Shown one piece after another: positions 8,639 to 17,829 of a stretch of 39,196 nt of DNA. Position numbers and translations under genes: made by a program. The stretch lies in NCBI RefSeq assembly GCF_913776015.1, contig NZ_CAJYMD010000029.1, positions 1-39,196 on the forward strand, in the 5' to 3' direction. Below the pieces are notes generated by a model. That model saw only the letters and a list, made by a program, of their open reading frames with translations, searched no databases and was not told the origin of the DNA. Position 1 is the stretch's first letter. Every line of letters begins with the position of its first letter. This stretch comes from an uncultured Oxalicibacterium sp. (GTDB taxonomy: Bacteria; Pseudomonadota; Gammaproteobacteria; Burkholderiales; Burkholderiaceae_D).

Positions 8639-10387
8639 TTACATCCGGGTCGGTGCGGAAACACCGATCAGGGCTAGGCCGTTGCGTAACACCTGACGGG
8701 TAGCAACTAGCAGGGCAAGACGCGCCATCTTGACAACGGCATCGTCCACCAGCACGCGTTCTGCATTGTAGTAGCTATGCAGTTCACCTGCCAGATCGCG
8801 CAGATAGAAGGCAACCTGATGCGGGCCCAGTTCTTCGAGCGCCTTTTGCAGCATCTCCGGATATTCGGCCAGCTTGGCCAGCAAGGCGGCTTCACGTGGC
8901 GCTGTCAGTGGCGACAGGTCGGTGACGTTCTTGAGCTCGTCTTCGTTACCGCCCCACTTGCCCAGCACCGTGCAGATACGGGCGTGTGCGTACTGCACGT
9001 AGTAGACGGGATTTTCATCCGACTGCGCGAGTGCCAGATCGACGTCGAACACGAATTCGGTATCGGCCTTGCGCGAGATGAGGAAGAAACGCACCGCATC
9101 GCGGCCGCGTGTCAGATCGCGCACCGCATTTACCCCATTGTCGCCTTCCGGCGTTTCGCCTGCCGACCATTCGATCAGATCGCGCAACGTGACGTAGGAG
9201 CCGGCACGCTTGGAAATCTTGACCTCTTCGCCATTGCGCATGACGGTGACCATCTTGTGCAGCACATAGTCGGGATAGCCTTGCGGAATGCCGACATCCA
9301 GCGCCTGCAAACCGGCACGCACGCGTGCGATGGTGCCGTGGTGGTCGCTGCCCTGCACATTGATGGCCTGCGTGAAACCGCGCTGCCACTTGACCGTGTG
9401 ATAGGCGACGTCCGGCACGAAATAGGTGAAGGTGCCGTCCGACTTCTTCATCACGCGATCCTTGTCGTCGCGATAGTCGGTCGTGCGCAACCACAATGCG
9501 CCATCCTGCTCGTAGGTCTTGCCGGCGCGGATCAGCGCATCGACGGTATCGATGACCTTGCCATCGCTGTAGAGCGAGGATTCGAGGAAGTAGTTGTCGA
9601 ACTTGACGCCAAAGGCTTGCAAATCCAGATCCTGTTCGCGGCGCAGATAAGCGACGGCAAACTTGCGGATGGATTCGATATCGTCCGCATTGCCACTGGC
9701 AGTTACCGGCTCGCTATCGCTGGCGGAGACGGTTTTCTTTGCAAGGAAATCGTTGGCGATGTCCTGGATGTAATCGCCGTTGTAGGCCGACTCCGGCCAG
9801 CCTTCGACACCGGGCTTGAGTCCCTTGGCGCGAGCCTGCACCGACGTGGCGAGCGTGGCGATCTGCACGCCGGCATCGTTGTAATAGAACTCGCGGGTGA
9901 CATCATAGCCTTGCGCCTGGAACAGCGACGACAGCGCATCGCCGAGCGCACCCTGACGACCGTGACCGACGTGCAGCGGGCCGGTCGGGTTGGCCGAGAC
10001 GAATTCGACGACAATCTTCTTGCCGCTGCCTCCAAAGCCGCGACCGTAATCGCCACGCTGCTGCAGGATGGTACGCACCACTTCCTGACGCGAGGCTGCA
10101 GTCAGGCGCAGATTGATAAAGCCGGGGCCAGCGATTTCTGCCGTTTCGATCAAGTCGCGATTGTCGGCATTGTCGAGCAAGGCGCTGACCAGGGCTTGCG
10201 CCACTTCGCGCGGATTTTTCTTGAGCGGCTTGGCGATCTGCATCGCCAGATTGCAGGCGATATCGCCATGCGATGGATCGCGCGGGCGTTCCAGCACGAT
10301 GTTGGGATTGAGTTCGGTACCGGCGATCAGCGGGGCGACGGCTGCGCGGAAAATAGTGATAAGGCGTTCTTTTTGTGCTGCGAGCAT
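8639..10387 (-). CDS. argS: Arginyl-tRNA synthetase ArgS
   Basis: A class I aminoacyl-tRNA synthetase charging tRNA-Arg. It has 582 residues from the ATG at 10387 ([10 protein letters not shown]); an in-frame ATG at 10441 would add 18 residues without family support. Visible parts are the N-terminal Add-1 domain with [20 protein letters not shown], the HIGH-type motif in [20 protein letters not shown], the KMSK-type loop written [12 protein letters not shown], and a C-terminal anticodon-binding domain starting near YVQYAHAR. The stop is 41 bp ahead of the SPOR gene. It should be the first gene of the leftward transcript, with its promoter in the region shared with terC. Confidence 0.97.
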   Translation of the reverse strand: MLAAQKERLITIFRAAVAPLIAGTELNPNIVLERPRDPSHGDIACNLAMQIAKPLKKNPREVAQALVSALLDNADNRDLIETAEIAGPGFINLRLTAASRQEVVRTILQQRGDYGRGFGGSGKKIVVEFVSANPTGPLHVGHGRQGALGDALSSLFQAQGYDVTREFYYNDAGVQIATLATSVQARAKGLKPGVEGWPESAYNGDYIQDIANDFLAKKTVSASDSEPVTASGNADDIESIRKFAVAYLRREQDLDLQAFGVKFDNYFLESSLYSDGKVIDTVDALIRAGKTYEQDGALWLRTTDYRDDKDRVMKKSDGTFTYFVPDVAYHTVKWQRGFTQAINVQGSDHHGTIARVRAGLQALDVGIPQGYPDYVLHKMVTVMRNGEEVKISKRAGSYVTLRDLIEWSAGETPEGDNGVNAVRDLTRGRDAVRFFLISRKADTEFVFDVDLALAQSDENPVYYVQYAHARICTVLGKWGGNEDELKNVTDLSPLTAPREAALLAKLAEYPEMLQKALEELGPHQVAFYLRDLAGELHSYYNAERVLVDDAVVKMARLALLVATRQVLRNGLALIGVSAPTRM

Positions 10388-10651
10388 GAATGAAGGCGCG
10401 CCGCGGCAGGGCGCTGCAGGTTGATTGAAACGTGCCGGCATTATACCGGCTGCCGGTGACGGCTTTCGTACAGATTTGATATCAAAAAGTTACAGCAACC
10501 GCCGCACACGCCCGATCTGGCGCAAACAAGCAGTGCTTTTGTTTCTTAACGGAATTCTCACGAGCGCTTGCGTACACTCGGCTTGCCTCACCGCTGCAAG
10601 CAATCCCTCGTTTCACCCTTCTACTACAAGACAAGAACAAGGAGACAGGCC
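10388..10651. promoter_or_regulatory. Divergent control region between argS and the TerC gene
   Basis: 264 bp hold the promoters of both genes. TerC-family genes are often controlled by the yybP-ykoY manganese riboswitch; I looked for its conserved loops on the plus strand and did not find them. No confident -35/-10 pair could be assigned. The ribosome-binding site of terC (AAGGAG, 10639-10644) is the one clear element. Confidence 0.4.
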
Positions 10652-11416
10652 ATGCTTGAACTACTCACCGATCCGCACGCGTGGATGGCGTTCGTCACAC
10701 TGACCGCCCTCGAACTCGTGCTCGGTATCGACAACATCATTTTCATTTCCATCCTCGTCGATAAACTTCCCAAGGAACGGCAGGAATTCGCACGCAAGCT
10801 CGGCCTGTTCATTGCGATGTTCATGCGCATCGGTCTGCTGATGGTACTAGCGTGGATTGTCGGATTAACCGCTCCGTTGTTCACGATCATGCAGCAGGAG
10901 ATTTCCGGGCGCGACATCATTCTGATTGCCGGTGGCCTGTTCCTGATCTGGAAAAGCACGGGTGAAATCCATCAGTCATTGGAAGGTGAAGAAGGCCATA
11001 CCTCGAGCGCCGTCAAGGCGACCTTTGCTTCCGTCATCATGCAAATCATGGTGGTCGATCTGGTGTTTTCGCTGGATTCCATCATCACGGCGGTCGGTAT
11101 GGTGGATGAACTGGCCGTCATGGTTGCTGCGGTCATCGCCTCGGTCGGCTTGATGATGGTGTTCGCCGGGCCGATCGGCCGCTTCGTGTCGGCGCATCCT
11201 TCGATCAAGATTCTGGCACTGGCATTCCTGGTGGCGATTGGCGTGATCCTGATTGCCGAAGGCTTCGATCAGCACATTCCGAAAGGCTATATCTACACGG
11301 CGATGGGCTTTGCGCTGGTGGTCGAACTGATCAACATTCGCGCACGCAAGAAAACTGTTAAACCCGTGCATCTGCATGCGCCCTACGCGAGCAAAGAGGC
11401 GGACAAAGCGCCCTGA
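10652..11416 (+). CDS. TerC family integral membrane protein
   Basis: A polytopic inner-membrane protein of the TerC family, whose better studied members export manganese or take part in metal homeostasis and tellurite resistance. It has 254 residues from the ATG at 10652, with AAGGAG seven bases upstream. Family hallmarks are ELVLGIDNIIFISILVDKLP near the N-terminus and DLVFSLDSIITAVGM near the middle; the acidic residues in these two repeated helices are thought to line the ion path. About seven hydrophobic helices are visible. The cytosolic tail is basic with several histidines. A strong terminator follows 50 bp after the stop. Confidence 0.93.
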   Translation: MLELLTDPHAWMAFVTLTALELVLGIDNIIFISILVDKLPKERQEFARKLGLFIAMFMRIGLLMVLAWIVGLTAPLFTIMQQEISGRDIILIAGGLFLIWKSTGEIHQSLEGEEGHTSSAVKATFASVIMQIMVVDLVFSLDSIITAVGMVDELAVMVAAVIASVGLMMVFAGPIGRFVSAHPSIKILALAFLVAIGVILIAEGFDQHIPKGYIYTAMGFALVVELINIRARKKTVKPVHLHAPYASKEADKAP

Positions 11417-11467
11417 TCCGGTCGCATTCCAGTTTGCACCGCAGTGCGAGTGGTCCGCGGCATGAAC

Positions 11468-11505
11468 GGTCAGCCTGTGCGACGATGCAGGCTGACCATT
11501 TTTTT
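11468..11505 (+). terminator. Strong rho-independent terminator after the TerC gene
   Basis: A perfect 10-bp stem (GGTCAGCCTG, 11468-11477, with CAGGCTGACC, 11488-11497) encloses a 10-nt loop and is followed by A and seven T residues (11499-11505). It ends only 8 bases before the start of the next gene. Confidence 0.92.
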
Positions 11506-11513
11506 GTACTGCC

Positions 11514-12113
11514 ATGTCCACGCCTTCCGCCTCGTTCCCTGTACTCACCGGCGAATCGGTCACTCTCCAGCCATTACAAGCAAAGCATGCCGAAGCCTTG
11601 CTCGATGCTGCATCCGATGGCAGCTTGTGGGAATCGAAAGTGACGGTCATTCCCGGCCCGCAAACGGTCGATGACTATATCGCCAAGGCCCTGGCGGGAC
11701 GTGCGGCAGGCACCGTGCTGCCATTCGTTATCGTACGCCGCGACATGGGCACCATCGTCGGCAGTACACGCTTCTGGAAAATTGATCGCGCCAACCGCAA
11801 GATGGAAATCGGTCATACCTGGCTGGCACGCTCGGCGCAACGCACCCGCATCAATACCGAAGCCAAGCTGCTGCTGTTGCGCCATGCGTTCGAGACGCTG
11901 CACGCCACGCGTGTGCAATTCACGACGGATGAACTGAATACCGCATCGCGGGCGGCGATTCTACGATTGGGCGCGGTACAGGAAGGCATCGTGCGGCATG
12001 AACGCATCATGCCGGATGGCCGGATTCGTAATTCGGTGCGTTTCAGCATCATCGAACCCGAATGGCCGGCAGTGAAAGCCGGCCTGCTGGAAAAACTCGC
12101 GGCACCACGCTGA
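11514..12113 (+). CDS. GNAT-family N-acetyltransferase (RimJ/RimL-like)
   Basis: An acetyl-CoA-dependent N-acyltransferase of the Acetyltransf_3 (RimJ/RimL) branch, with 199 residues. The N-terminal pattern LTGESVTLQPLQAKHAEAL, the central GTIVGSTRFWKID and EIGHTWLARSAQRTRINTEAKLLLLRHAFE (acetyl-CoA pyrophosphate region) and the later ELNTASRAAILRLGAVQEG fit that branch. The acceptor may be a protein N-terminus or a small molecule; this cannot be told. The ATG at 11514 has no Shine-Dalgarno because the terminator T-run ends eight bases before it, so either initiation is leaderless or unusual, or the gene is read from transcripts that pass the terminator. Confidence 0.9.
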   Translation: MSTPSASFPVLTGESVTLQPLQAKHAEALLDAASDGSLWESKVTVIPGPQTVDDYIAKALAGRAAGTVLPFVIVRRDMGTIVGSTRFWKIDRANRKMEIGHTWLARSAQRTRINTEAKLLLLRHAFETLHATRVQFTTDELNTASRAAILRLGAVQEGIVRHERIMPDGRIRNSVRFSIIEPEWPAVKAGLLEKLAAPR

Positions 12114-12123
12114 AGAAGCGGGT

Positions 12124-12525
12124 CTATTTTGGCGTGGCAGGATCGGGACAGTAGGCATCCATGAAGTGCTGCATGCGAAATGCCTCGGGTTGCCAAGGCT
12201 GACGCGTCAATCGGTCAGCAGCCATGAAAACATAGGTAGCAGCCATCTGGTTTTCATCGGCCGCAATCGAAACGCGCACTTGCTCACGCCGATACTCGCC
12301 TCCTTCGAAGACATCAAGCGCCAGCAGATCGGCCTCGTCGACATCGAAGTACAACACGCCATTCACAGCCGAATCGCTCTGCTGCACCATGCCCGGATAG
12401 GTCTCGCCTTCCACCGCATGGCGGGCATAACCCGGCAACATGGCCGGCGCGCTGCGATAACGACCGCGTACCACGCGTTCCCACACGGCAGGGAACATCA
12501 GCGATCCGTAAGTAAATACATGCAT
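12124..12525 (-). CDS. Gamma-glutamylcyclotransferase-fold (AIG2-like) protein
   Basis: A small cytosolic protein of the gamma-glutamylcyclotransferase / AIG2 fold, 133 residues. The family start is visible as MHVFTYGSLMFPAVW, and the glutamate in LDVFEGGEYRRE is at the place of the catalytic acid. Members cleave gamma-glutamyl compounds or resolve gamma-glutamylamines; the substrate here is unknown. It has an AAAGGG ribosome-binding site and starts 12 bp after the DUF2062 stop, so the two are probably cotranscribed. The convergent GNAT gene ends 10 bp away. Confidence 0.85.
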   Translation of the reverse strand: MHVFTYGSLMFPAVWERVVRGRYRSAPAMLPGYARHAVEGETYPGMVQQSDSAVNGVLYFDVDEADLLALDVFEGGEYRREQVRVSIAADENQMAATYVFMAADRLTRQPWQPEAFRMQHFMDAYCPDPATPK

Positions 12526-12537
12526 GTCTTGCGCCCT

Positions 12538-13125
12538 TTACCTGTTCAAGTCATCACGAATGCGTTGCACGCGACGCTGCCAGCGCAAGCGTGCATTCAC
12601 TTGCCAGATCACGTGCACCAGCACATAACCCAGCACGGCCGATACCACGGCAAAGATCGCCAGCCCCAGCATGAGTTGCGGACCGGCGGCCTGCAGCCAG
12701 TCGAGCATATTGGCAAACCAGTTGCCGATCCCGCCTTCAAGGCTGCCCGCACCGACGATACGTTGCATGGTTTCCGGATCGAGATCGTCAGCCGTACCCG
12801 GCTCGCCCCCGATGATGGCCTTGCCAACACGATAGGCAGCGTAATAGATCGGCGGCACTGTAAATGGATTGGTCACCAAGGTCGCAAACGCCGCCACCGG
12901 CAGGTTGACGCGCGCAATCATGGCAAGAATGGCAGCGAACAGAATCTGCGCCACCGGACTCAGAATGCCGGCGAATAAGCCGACAGCCAACCCACCCGCC
13001 ACACCGCGACGATTGAATTGCCACAAATAATGATGGTGCAGGTAGCGCGCCAACGGCCGCAGGTAGCGATTGTCATGAAAACTCTGCGAAGTCGGCATGT
13101 GCTTGAAAAAGCGGGTGCGACGCAT
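12538..13125 (-). CDS. DUF2062 membrane protein
   Basis: A 195-residue inner-membrane protein of the DUF2062 family; function unknown. The ATG at 13125 (MRRTRFFKHMP) has GGAG nine bases upstream and is preferred to the longer frame from 13260, which would overlap the SulP gene. A basic N-terminus is followed by the DUF2062 core: VAGGLAVGLFAGILSP, then a hydrophobic segment and NPFTVPPIYYAAYRVGKAI, with a final pair of membrane helices and a strongly basic tail. Related domains occur fused to glycosyltransferases in other bacteria, hinting at envelope work. It lies between SulP and the cyclotransferase-like gene. Confidence 0.85.
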   Translation of the reverse strand: MRRTRFFKHMPTSQSFHDNRYLRPLARYLHHHYLWQFNRRGVAGGLAVGLFAGILSPVAQILFAAILAMIARVNLPVAAFATLVTNPFTVPPIYYAAYRVGKAIIGGEPGTADDLDPETMQRIVGAGSLEGGIGNWFANMLDWLQAAGPQLMLGLAIFAVVSAVLGYVLVHVIWQVNARLRWQRRVQRIRDDLNR

Positions 13126-13219
13126 GAAGCGGTTCTCCAAGGCAATGAAGGTCTTGCATGGGTGAATCGGTGCCAAATTGCGGGCAATCAAGAGTCGGAC
13201 CAGCAAACCCGCGCAGAAT

Positions 13220-14917
13220 TCACTGCACTTGCGCATGCGCCGGATCGGCCAGCGCGGCAATCGCCTCGCGATCGGTCATGAAAATATGGTCATTGCCGAG
13301 CACCTTGATCCAGCCAGCATCATCCAGCACATCCCAAATCTGCTTCTTGATCGCCGTCACATACAGATCGATGCCCATACCTTTGAGTGCCGTCTGCAGC
13401 GATTCGAGCGTATCCACACCCGTCGCATCGATATCGTTGACCGAGCCAACGCACAGCAGCACGCGCCGCAACTGTGGTTCCTGACTGCAATGTTCGGTGA
13501 CGAAGCGTTCGAGCGCGGCACCCGTCAGGAAATTCAGCGCCGCATCAATGCGCACGGCGATCAGATCGTCGGCCAGCCGCGGCAGATCGAAACGCTTGCT
13601 GTCGCGCAAGGTGCCGTCCTTGTGTTCACTGACTTCGATGATGCGCGGCTGCATATGGCGATACAGATAGCAAACCATGGTCAGGGCGATGCCGGCCATC
13701 ACACCCCAGTGCAAACGCGGCATGGCAACGATCGTGACGACAAAAGTGACGATCGCGATGGCGGCATCATCCTTCGCGATCGAGAACAGACGCTTGAACG
13801 CGCCGAAATCGAACAGGCCGAACACCGGCATGATGATCATCGCGGCCAGTACCGAGCGCGGCACGTAATACAGCAGATCCGTGAAAAACAGCAGGCACAA
13901 CACCACGCACAGCACGGTAAACAACGTGGCCCATGCACTGGTGGCGCCGGCATAGAGGTTCAGTGCCGAACGCGAGAAGGAGCCGCTGACCGGAAACGCC
14001 CCGCTGAAACCGCTCGCCACCTTCGCCAGACCCTGCCCGATCAATTCCTGATTTTCATCCCAGCGCTCGCGTCGCTTGCGCGCCAGTACGCGGCAGCTCG
14101 ACATGGCTTCGGTAAAGCTGATCAGGGCCAGTACCAATCCCGCCGTCCACAATTCACGATGCTGCTCGAATGAAATCGCGCCCGGTAACACGAGTGGCGG
14201 CAAGCCCTTGGTAATCTCGCCAACCACTTCGCCGCCAGCCGGCGCATAGTCCAGCAGCCAACTGAGAAAGGTCGCCAGCACCGTTACCAGCAGAATGCCG
14301 GGAAAACGCGGCAGGAATTTCTTTGTCGCCCACAGCATCAGCAATGCGCCAAAACCGAAGGCGGATGTCATCAACACATGCGAAGGATCATCCGTCACGC
14401 GCTCCAGCACGACGGATGGCGCGCGCGTGAACAGATCGGGAATGCCAATCAGCGTCGGTATCTGCGATGCCATGATGATCAGCGCTGCAGCATTGATGAA
14501 ACCGATGATGACTGGTTGCGACACCAGATTCGACAGGCGGCCGAGTCGGAATGCGCCGAGCAAAAATTGAAACAGGCCCGAATAGATCGCCAGCCAGATT
14601 GCCAGCGTGACCCATTGCGCCGAAGCCGGTACCGCCAACGGCGTCAACGAACCGAACACCAGCAGGCTACTCAGTGCCGCCGGACCAACCGCCAGCAGCG
14701 CCGACGATCCCCACAGCACGCCCACCAAGGCCGGAATCAGGGAAGCATACAAACCCGTGGCTGCCGGCATGCCAGCCAAGGTAGCGTAGGCCACCGCCTG
14801 TGGAATCAACACCAGCCCAACGCTGAATCCCGCCCATGCATCACTCTTGAGCGACGACAGGGTCGGCCGCGGCCAGCGCAAAAAAGGAAAGAAACGCGTG
14901 ATATCGAATGGACTCAT
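13220..14917 (-). CDS. SulP family anion transporter with STAS domain
   Basis: An inner-membrane SLC26/SulP transporter of 565 residues, probably moving sulfate, bicarbonate or another anion with H+ or Na+. The start is set at the ATG at 14917 (MSPFDITRFF); the upstream in-frame TTG at 14956 is less likely. The transmembrane part starts with DAWAGFSVGLVLIPQAVAYA and LAGMPAATGLYAS, the SulP signature, and spans about residues 20-410. The C-terminal STAS domain (about 430-560) contains VLLCVGSVNDIDATGVDTLESL, where a phosphorylatable serine or threonine normally sits. No carbonic anhydrase gene is beside it, so bicarbonate is not favoured. It heads a leftward set with DUF2062 and the cyclotransferase-like gene. 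Confidence 0.93.
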   Translation of the reverse strand: MSPFDITRFFPFLRWPRPTLSSLKSDAWAGFSVGLVLIPQAVAYATLAGMPAATGLYASLIPALVGVLWGSSALLAVGPAALSSLLVFGSLTPLAVPASAQWVTLAIWLAIYSGLFQFLLGAFRLGRLSNLVSQPVIIGFINAAALIIMASQIPTLIGIPDLFTRAPSVVLERVTDDPSHVLMTSAFGFGALLMLWATKKFLPRFPGILLVTVLATFLSWLLDYAPAGGEVVGEITKGLPPLVLPGAISFEQHRELWTAGLVLALISFTEAMSSCRVLARKRRERWDENQELIGQGLAKVASGFSGAFPVSGSFSRSALNLYAGATSAWATLFTVLCVVLCLLFFTDLLYYVPRSVLAAMIIMPVFGLFDFGAFKRLFSIAKDDAAIAIVTFVVTIVAMPRLHWGVMAGIALTMVCYLYRHMQPRIIEVSEHKDGTLRDSKRFDLPRLADDLIAVRIDAALNFLTGAALERFVTEHCSQEPQLRRVLLCVGSVNDIDATGVDTLESLQTALKGMGIDLYVTAIKKQIWDVLDDAGWIKVLGNDHIFMTDREAIAALADPAHAQVQ

Positions 14918-15058
14918 GGAAATCGGGCCAGCGCAAGGAAGATTGCGTACATGCAATTTGCCTATTGTATGTTGTCAAACGCGCCGCCGCAGGCTCTTGC
15001 CTAACATCATCGGCGATTTGATCCGGCGCAAACCCGACCCGTACGCGGCGCGTAGAAT

Positions 15059-15283
15059 ATGTGCATGGAACTCACTCTTACAGAACTCGAACAGGCTATC
15101 AATCATTGGCGCCAGCAACGCCCTTCGACTGGCGAAGAGCACGCGCTCTCTGCCGAAGTCAATACACTGGCGAAGATTTATGCCTTGATGATCTTTCATC
15201 ATCGATCCAGCCTGCCGCTCAATGAATTGAAGGAAGAAACACGCCACTTGATCGAGGATTGGCGTAACGGTGTTTCACGCTGA
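15059..15283 (+). CDS. DUF3717-type small protein
   Basis: A 74-residue protein (or 72 from the second ATG at 15065) that resembles the DUF3717 family common in Burkholderiales. The sequence begins MELTLTELEQAINHWRQ, then STGEEHALSAEVNTLAKIYALMIFHH and a helical C-terminus. No catalytic motif, signal peptide or membrane helix is visible; it should be a compact helical cytosolic protein of unknown role. It is transcribed away from the SulP gene and ends 31 bp before the convergent radical SAM gene. Confidence 0.75.
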   Translation: MCMELTLTELEQAINHWRQQRPSTGEEHALSAEVNTLAKIYALMIFHHRSSLPLNELKEETRHLIEDWRNGVSR

Positions 15284-15314
15284 ACCACGTTGACATCAAT
15301 GCAGCGCAAGCATC

Positions 15315-16838
15315 TCACGCTGCCAGATGTCTGCTCTGCCGCCGGGTGAGGCTTGATAATGCTTCCTGCGATATGGCCGATGCCGTCTTTTGCTCGACCT
15401 TGCCTTCACTCTTGCGGGCGCCGCCCTGGCCGGCGTAATCGCTACGCACCAGCGATTGGGCCGCCACCGCATCCATGCCTTGCAACGTCAGCCATTGCGT
15501 GACGAGCGTCGCCAGCTTTTCCAGCGCAATGCGATGGGTCGCATCAGTATTTTCATACAACCAGCGCGACAAGCGCATGAAGTTGTCGAACGGTGCGTCG
15601 CCCAGCAACTGCGGCAGCGTATTACCGAAACGACCTGAATTGGCAATCAAATCCCAGTAGCGCGCAAAACGCACGAGTTCCTGCATTTCATCGAAGGAGA
15701 TGCGATCGGTCGCCAGAATGGAATAGGGCGGATACGGATCGAAGACGAGTTTGTATTCTTCCGTGTGGCGAATGATCGGCGTACCGCGCAAACGCTTGAG
15801 AATGCCGAACTGGATTTCATGCGGGCCAAGCGCCACCAGCTTGTCGAAGCCGCGCGCAAAACTCGCCACGTCCTCACCGGGCAAGCCGGCAATCAGATCG
15901 ACGTGCAAATGCGCATGCGTGTGTTCGCACAACCAGCGAATGTTGTCGGCAGCTTTTTCATTGTTCTGTTTGCGGCTGACCAATGTTTGCACATCAGGAT
16001 TGAAACTCTGGATGCCAATTTCGAATTGCAGCGTCCCCGGCGGGAATTTCAGGATGCTTTCGCGTAGCGCTTCGGGCAGATGATCGGGTACGACTTCAAA
16101 GTGTGCGTAGACCGGATCATCGGGATGGGCTGCCAGCTTGTCGAGGAAGAACTGCATGATCTTCAGACTGACCTTTACGTTCAGATTGAAGGTGCGATCG
16201 ACAAACTTGAACAGCCGTGCACCACGCGCATGCAAGGTTTCCATCTGCGCCAGAAAGGCATCGATATCGAACGGCCATGCGGTCTTGTCGAGCGAAGACA
16301 GACAGAACTCGCACTTGAACGGGCAGCCGCGCGAGGCTTCGACATAGAGTGTGCGATTGCGAATATCGTCATCGGAATACAGCTCGTAGGGCATGACCAG
16401 ATCGGTCAGCGGGGGCTGCACACCGGCATGGATTTTCATCAACGGCTTGGGGCCGTGCAGAATCTGTTTGCACAGGGCAGGAAATGTCACGTCACCCCAA
16501 CCCGTCACCAGATAATCGGCCAGCTTCACGATCTCTTGCTGCTCTGGCTCGTACGACACTTCCGGCCCGCCGAGGACCACCGTGACATGCGGTGCCACGC
16601 GCTTGAGCAAGGCGACGACCTTGGTGGTTTCTTCGACATTCCAGATATAGACGCCAAAGCCGACGATGCGCGGCTGATGCGCCAGCAAGCGCTCGACGAT
16701 GTCGTTGGCACGTGCGCCGATGACAAATTCCTGTATCCGCGTTTGCGCCTGCAACTCGCCCATGTTTGCCAGCAGATAGCGCAAGCCGAGAGAGGCGTGC
16801 GTGTAACGAGCATTGAGCGTGGAGAGCAGGATAGTCAT
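15315..16838 (-). CDS. B12-binding-domain radical SAM protein (DUF4080 type)
   Basis: A 507-residue enzyme with an N-terminal cobalamin-binding-like domain (about 1-130; VVLGGPEVSYEP is the typical loop), a radical SAM domain with the cluster motif C172-x3-C176-x2-C179 (SRGCPFKCEFC), and a C-terminal DUF4080 region. The usual cobalamin-ligating DxHxxG motif is not apparent in the N-terminal domain, so B12 binding is uncertain. Such proteins are widespread and their substrates are unknown; they should use SAM to make a 5'-deoxyadenosyl radical. The last 40 residues are low-complexity and basic. It is a single leftward gene, divergent from the M15 peptidase gene. Confidence 0.9.
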   Translation of the reverse strand: MTILLSTLNARYTHASLGLRYLLANMGELQAQTRIQEFVIGARANDIVERLLAHQPRIVGFGVYIWNVEETTKVVALLKRVAPHVTVVLGGPEVSYEPEQQEIVKLADYLVTGWGDVTFPALCKQILHGPKPLMKIHAGVQPPLTDLVMPYELYSDDDIRNRTLYVEASRGCPFKCEFCLSSLDKTAWPFDIDAFLAQMETLHARGARLFKFVDRTFNLNVKVSLKIMQFFLDKLAAHPDDPVYAHFEVVPDHLPEALRESILKFPPGTLQFEIGIQSFNPDVQTLVSRKQNNEKAADNIRWLCEHTHAHLHVDLIAGLPGEDVASFARGFDKLVALGPHEIQFGILKRLRGTPIIRHTEEYKLVFDPYPPYSILATDRISFDEMQELVRFARYWDLIANSGRFGNTLPQLLGDAPFDNFMRLSRWLYENTDATHRIALEKLATLVTQWLTLQGMDAVAAQSLVRSDYAGQGGARKSEGKVEQKTASAISQEALSSLTRRQSRHLAA

Positions 16839-16943
16839 GACGTGGAAAATGGACAGCGAGCCGCCATTTTACGCGCCATATCGCACCCTCACGATAATTG
16901 GGTTAAGGTTTGACGCCACGCAACGCAAGCTTTCTTTTCCCGC

Positions 16944-17750
16944 ATGACCATGTCGACACAGCCTATCCAATCCATCCCAAACGCTCTATCTGCCATCCTG
17001 TTTGGCATGATGTTACTTGCCTCTGGCAACACCAGCGCCCGCAGTGCACAGCCGGATCCCACGTTTTGCCAGCAACTGCAACAAACCGGCGTCTTGCATG
17101 CCACCGCGCCTGTGCGTTGTGAGCAATTGCGTGTCGTGCGTTTTTCGTATGTCGATTTCAACGGCAAACTGCGCGACGATGGCGAAATCACCGTGCTGGC
17201 GGCTACCGCCGACCACGTGAGTGCGTTGTTCTCGGCGCTGCGCGAACGTGGATTCAACTTGGCAGGTGCGCGCGGCATGGAACACTTCCGAGGGGACGAT
17301 GCTGCATCCATGCGCGCCAACAATACTTCCGCATTCAATGATCGTGCCATCGTCAGCGGCAGCGCACCATCGCTACACGCCTACGGCCTCGCCATCGATA
17401 TCAACCCTGTCCAGAATCCGTTTATCGAAGTCGGCAAGGATGGCAGCGCGCAGATCAGCCCGGCCGCCGGTCGTCAGTATCTGAATCGCCAAACCAACCG
17501 TCCCGGCAAAGCCGCTCGCAAGGGCATGGCCGAAGACGTCGTCGAACTGTTTGCACTACATGGCTTCACCATCTGGGGTGGCGACTGGGATGCGCCAATC
17601 GACTATCAGCATTTTCAGGTGAGTCGCAAGCTCGCGAAGAAGCTGGTGGCATTATCCGATGCACAAGCCAGAACGGCATTCGACGAGCACGTCAAGGCAT
17701 ACCGCAGCTGCCGCGATAGTGGCAAGCCGCGTAGCGCTTGTGTCGACTGA
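16944..17750 (+). CDS. M15-family peptidase (peptidoglycan D,D- or L,D-carboxypeptidase)
   Basis: A secreted zinc peptidase of 268 residues related to the M15 group (VanY, CwlK). An N-terminal signal peptide ends near SARSA (about 35). The zinc ligands can be placed at H145 and D152 in SLHAYGLAID and H223 in IDYQHFQ, with the WGGDWD motif (211-216) typical of the CwlK/Peptidase_M15_4 branch. It probably trims peptidoglycan cross-bridge peptides in the periplasm; the exact bond is not evident. The gene is alone, divergent from the radical SAM gene and 79 bp upstream of corA. Confidence 0.88.
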   Translation: MTMSTQPIQSIPNALSAILFGMMLLASGNTSARSAQPDPTFCQQLQQTGVLHATAPVRCEQLRVVRFSYVDFNGKLRDDGEITVLAATADHVSALFSALRERGFNLAGARGMEHFRGDDAASMRANNTSAFNDRAIVSGSAPSLHAYGLAIDINPVQNPFIEVGKDGSAQISPAAGRQYLNRQTNRPGKAARKGMAEDVVELFALHGFTIWGGDWDAPIDYQHFQVSRKLAKKLVALSDAQARTAFDEHVKAYRSCRDSGKPRSACVD

Positions 17751-17780
17751 CGCGACTGTACGAATCCGTCAACGCATCCC

Positions 17781-17786
17781 TATACT
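17781..17786 (+). promoter_or_regulatory. Possible -10 element for corA
   Basis: TATACT lies 44 bp upstream of the corA start, inside the short gap after the peptidase gene. No good -35 hexamer is found 16-18 bp upstream, so this is a weak call. Confidence 0.3.
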
Positions 17787-17829
17787 GTGCGCATCTGGCG
17801 CATCATTCCCTCTTCATCGGAGACCATTC

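Noticed and set aside
8777-10393. Very long open frame on the plus strand opposite argS (538 codons)
   Set aside because: It is an antisense shadow of argS; the argS frame carries all synthetase motifs, and the opposite frame has no ribosome-binding site or recognisable domain.
10450-10650. yybP-ykoY manganese riboswitch ahead of the TerC gene
   Set aside because: The conserved loops of this class could not be found by eye; a covariance-model search would settle it.
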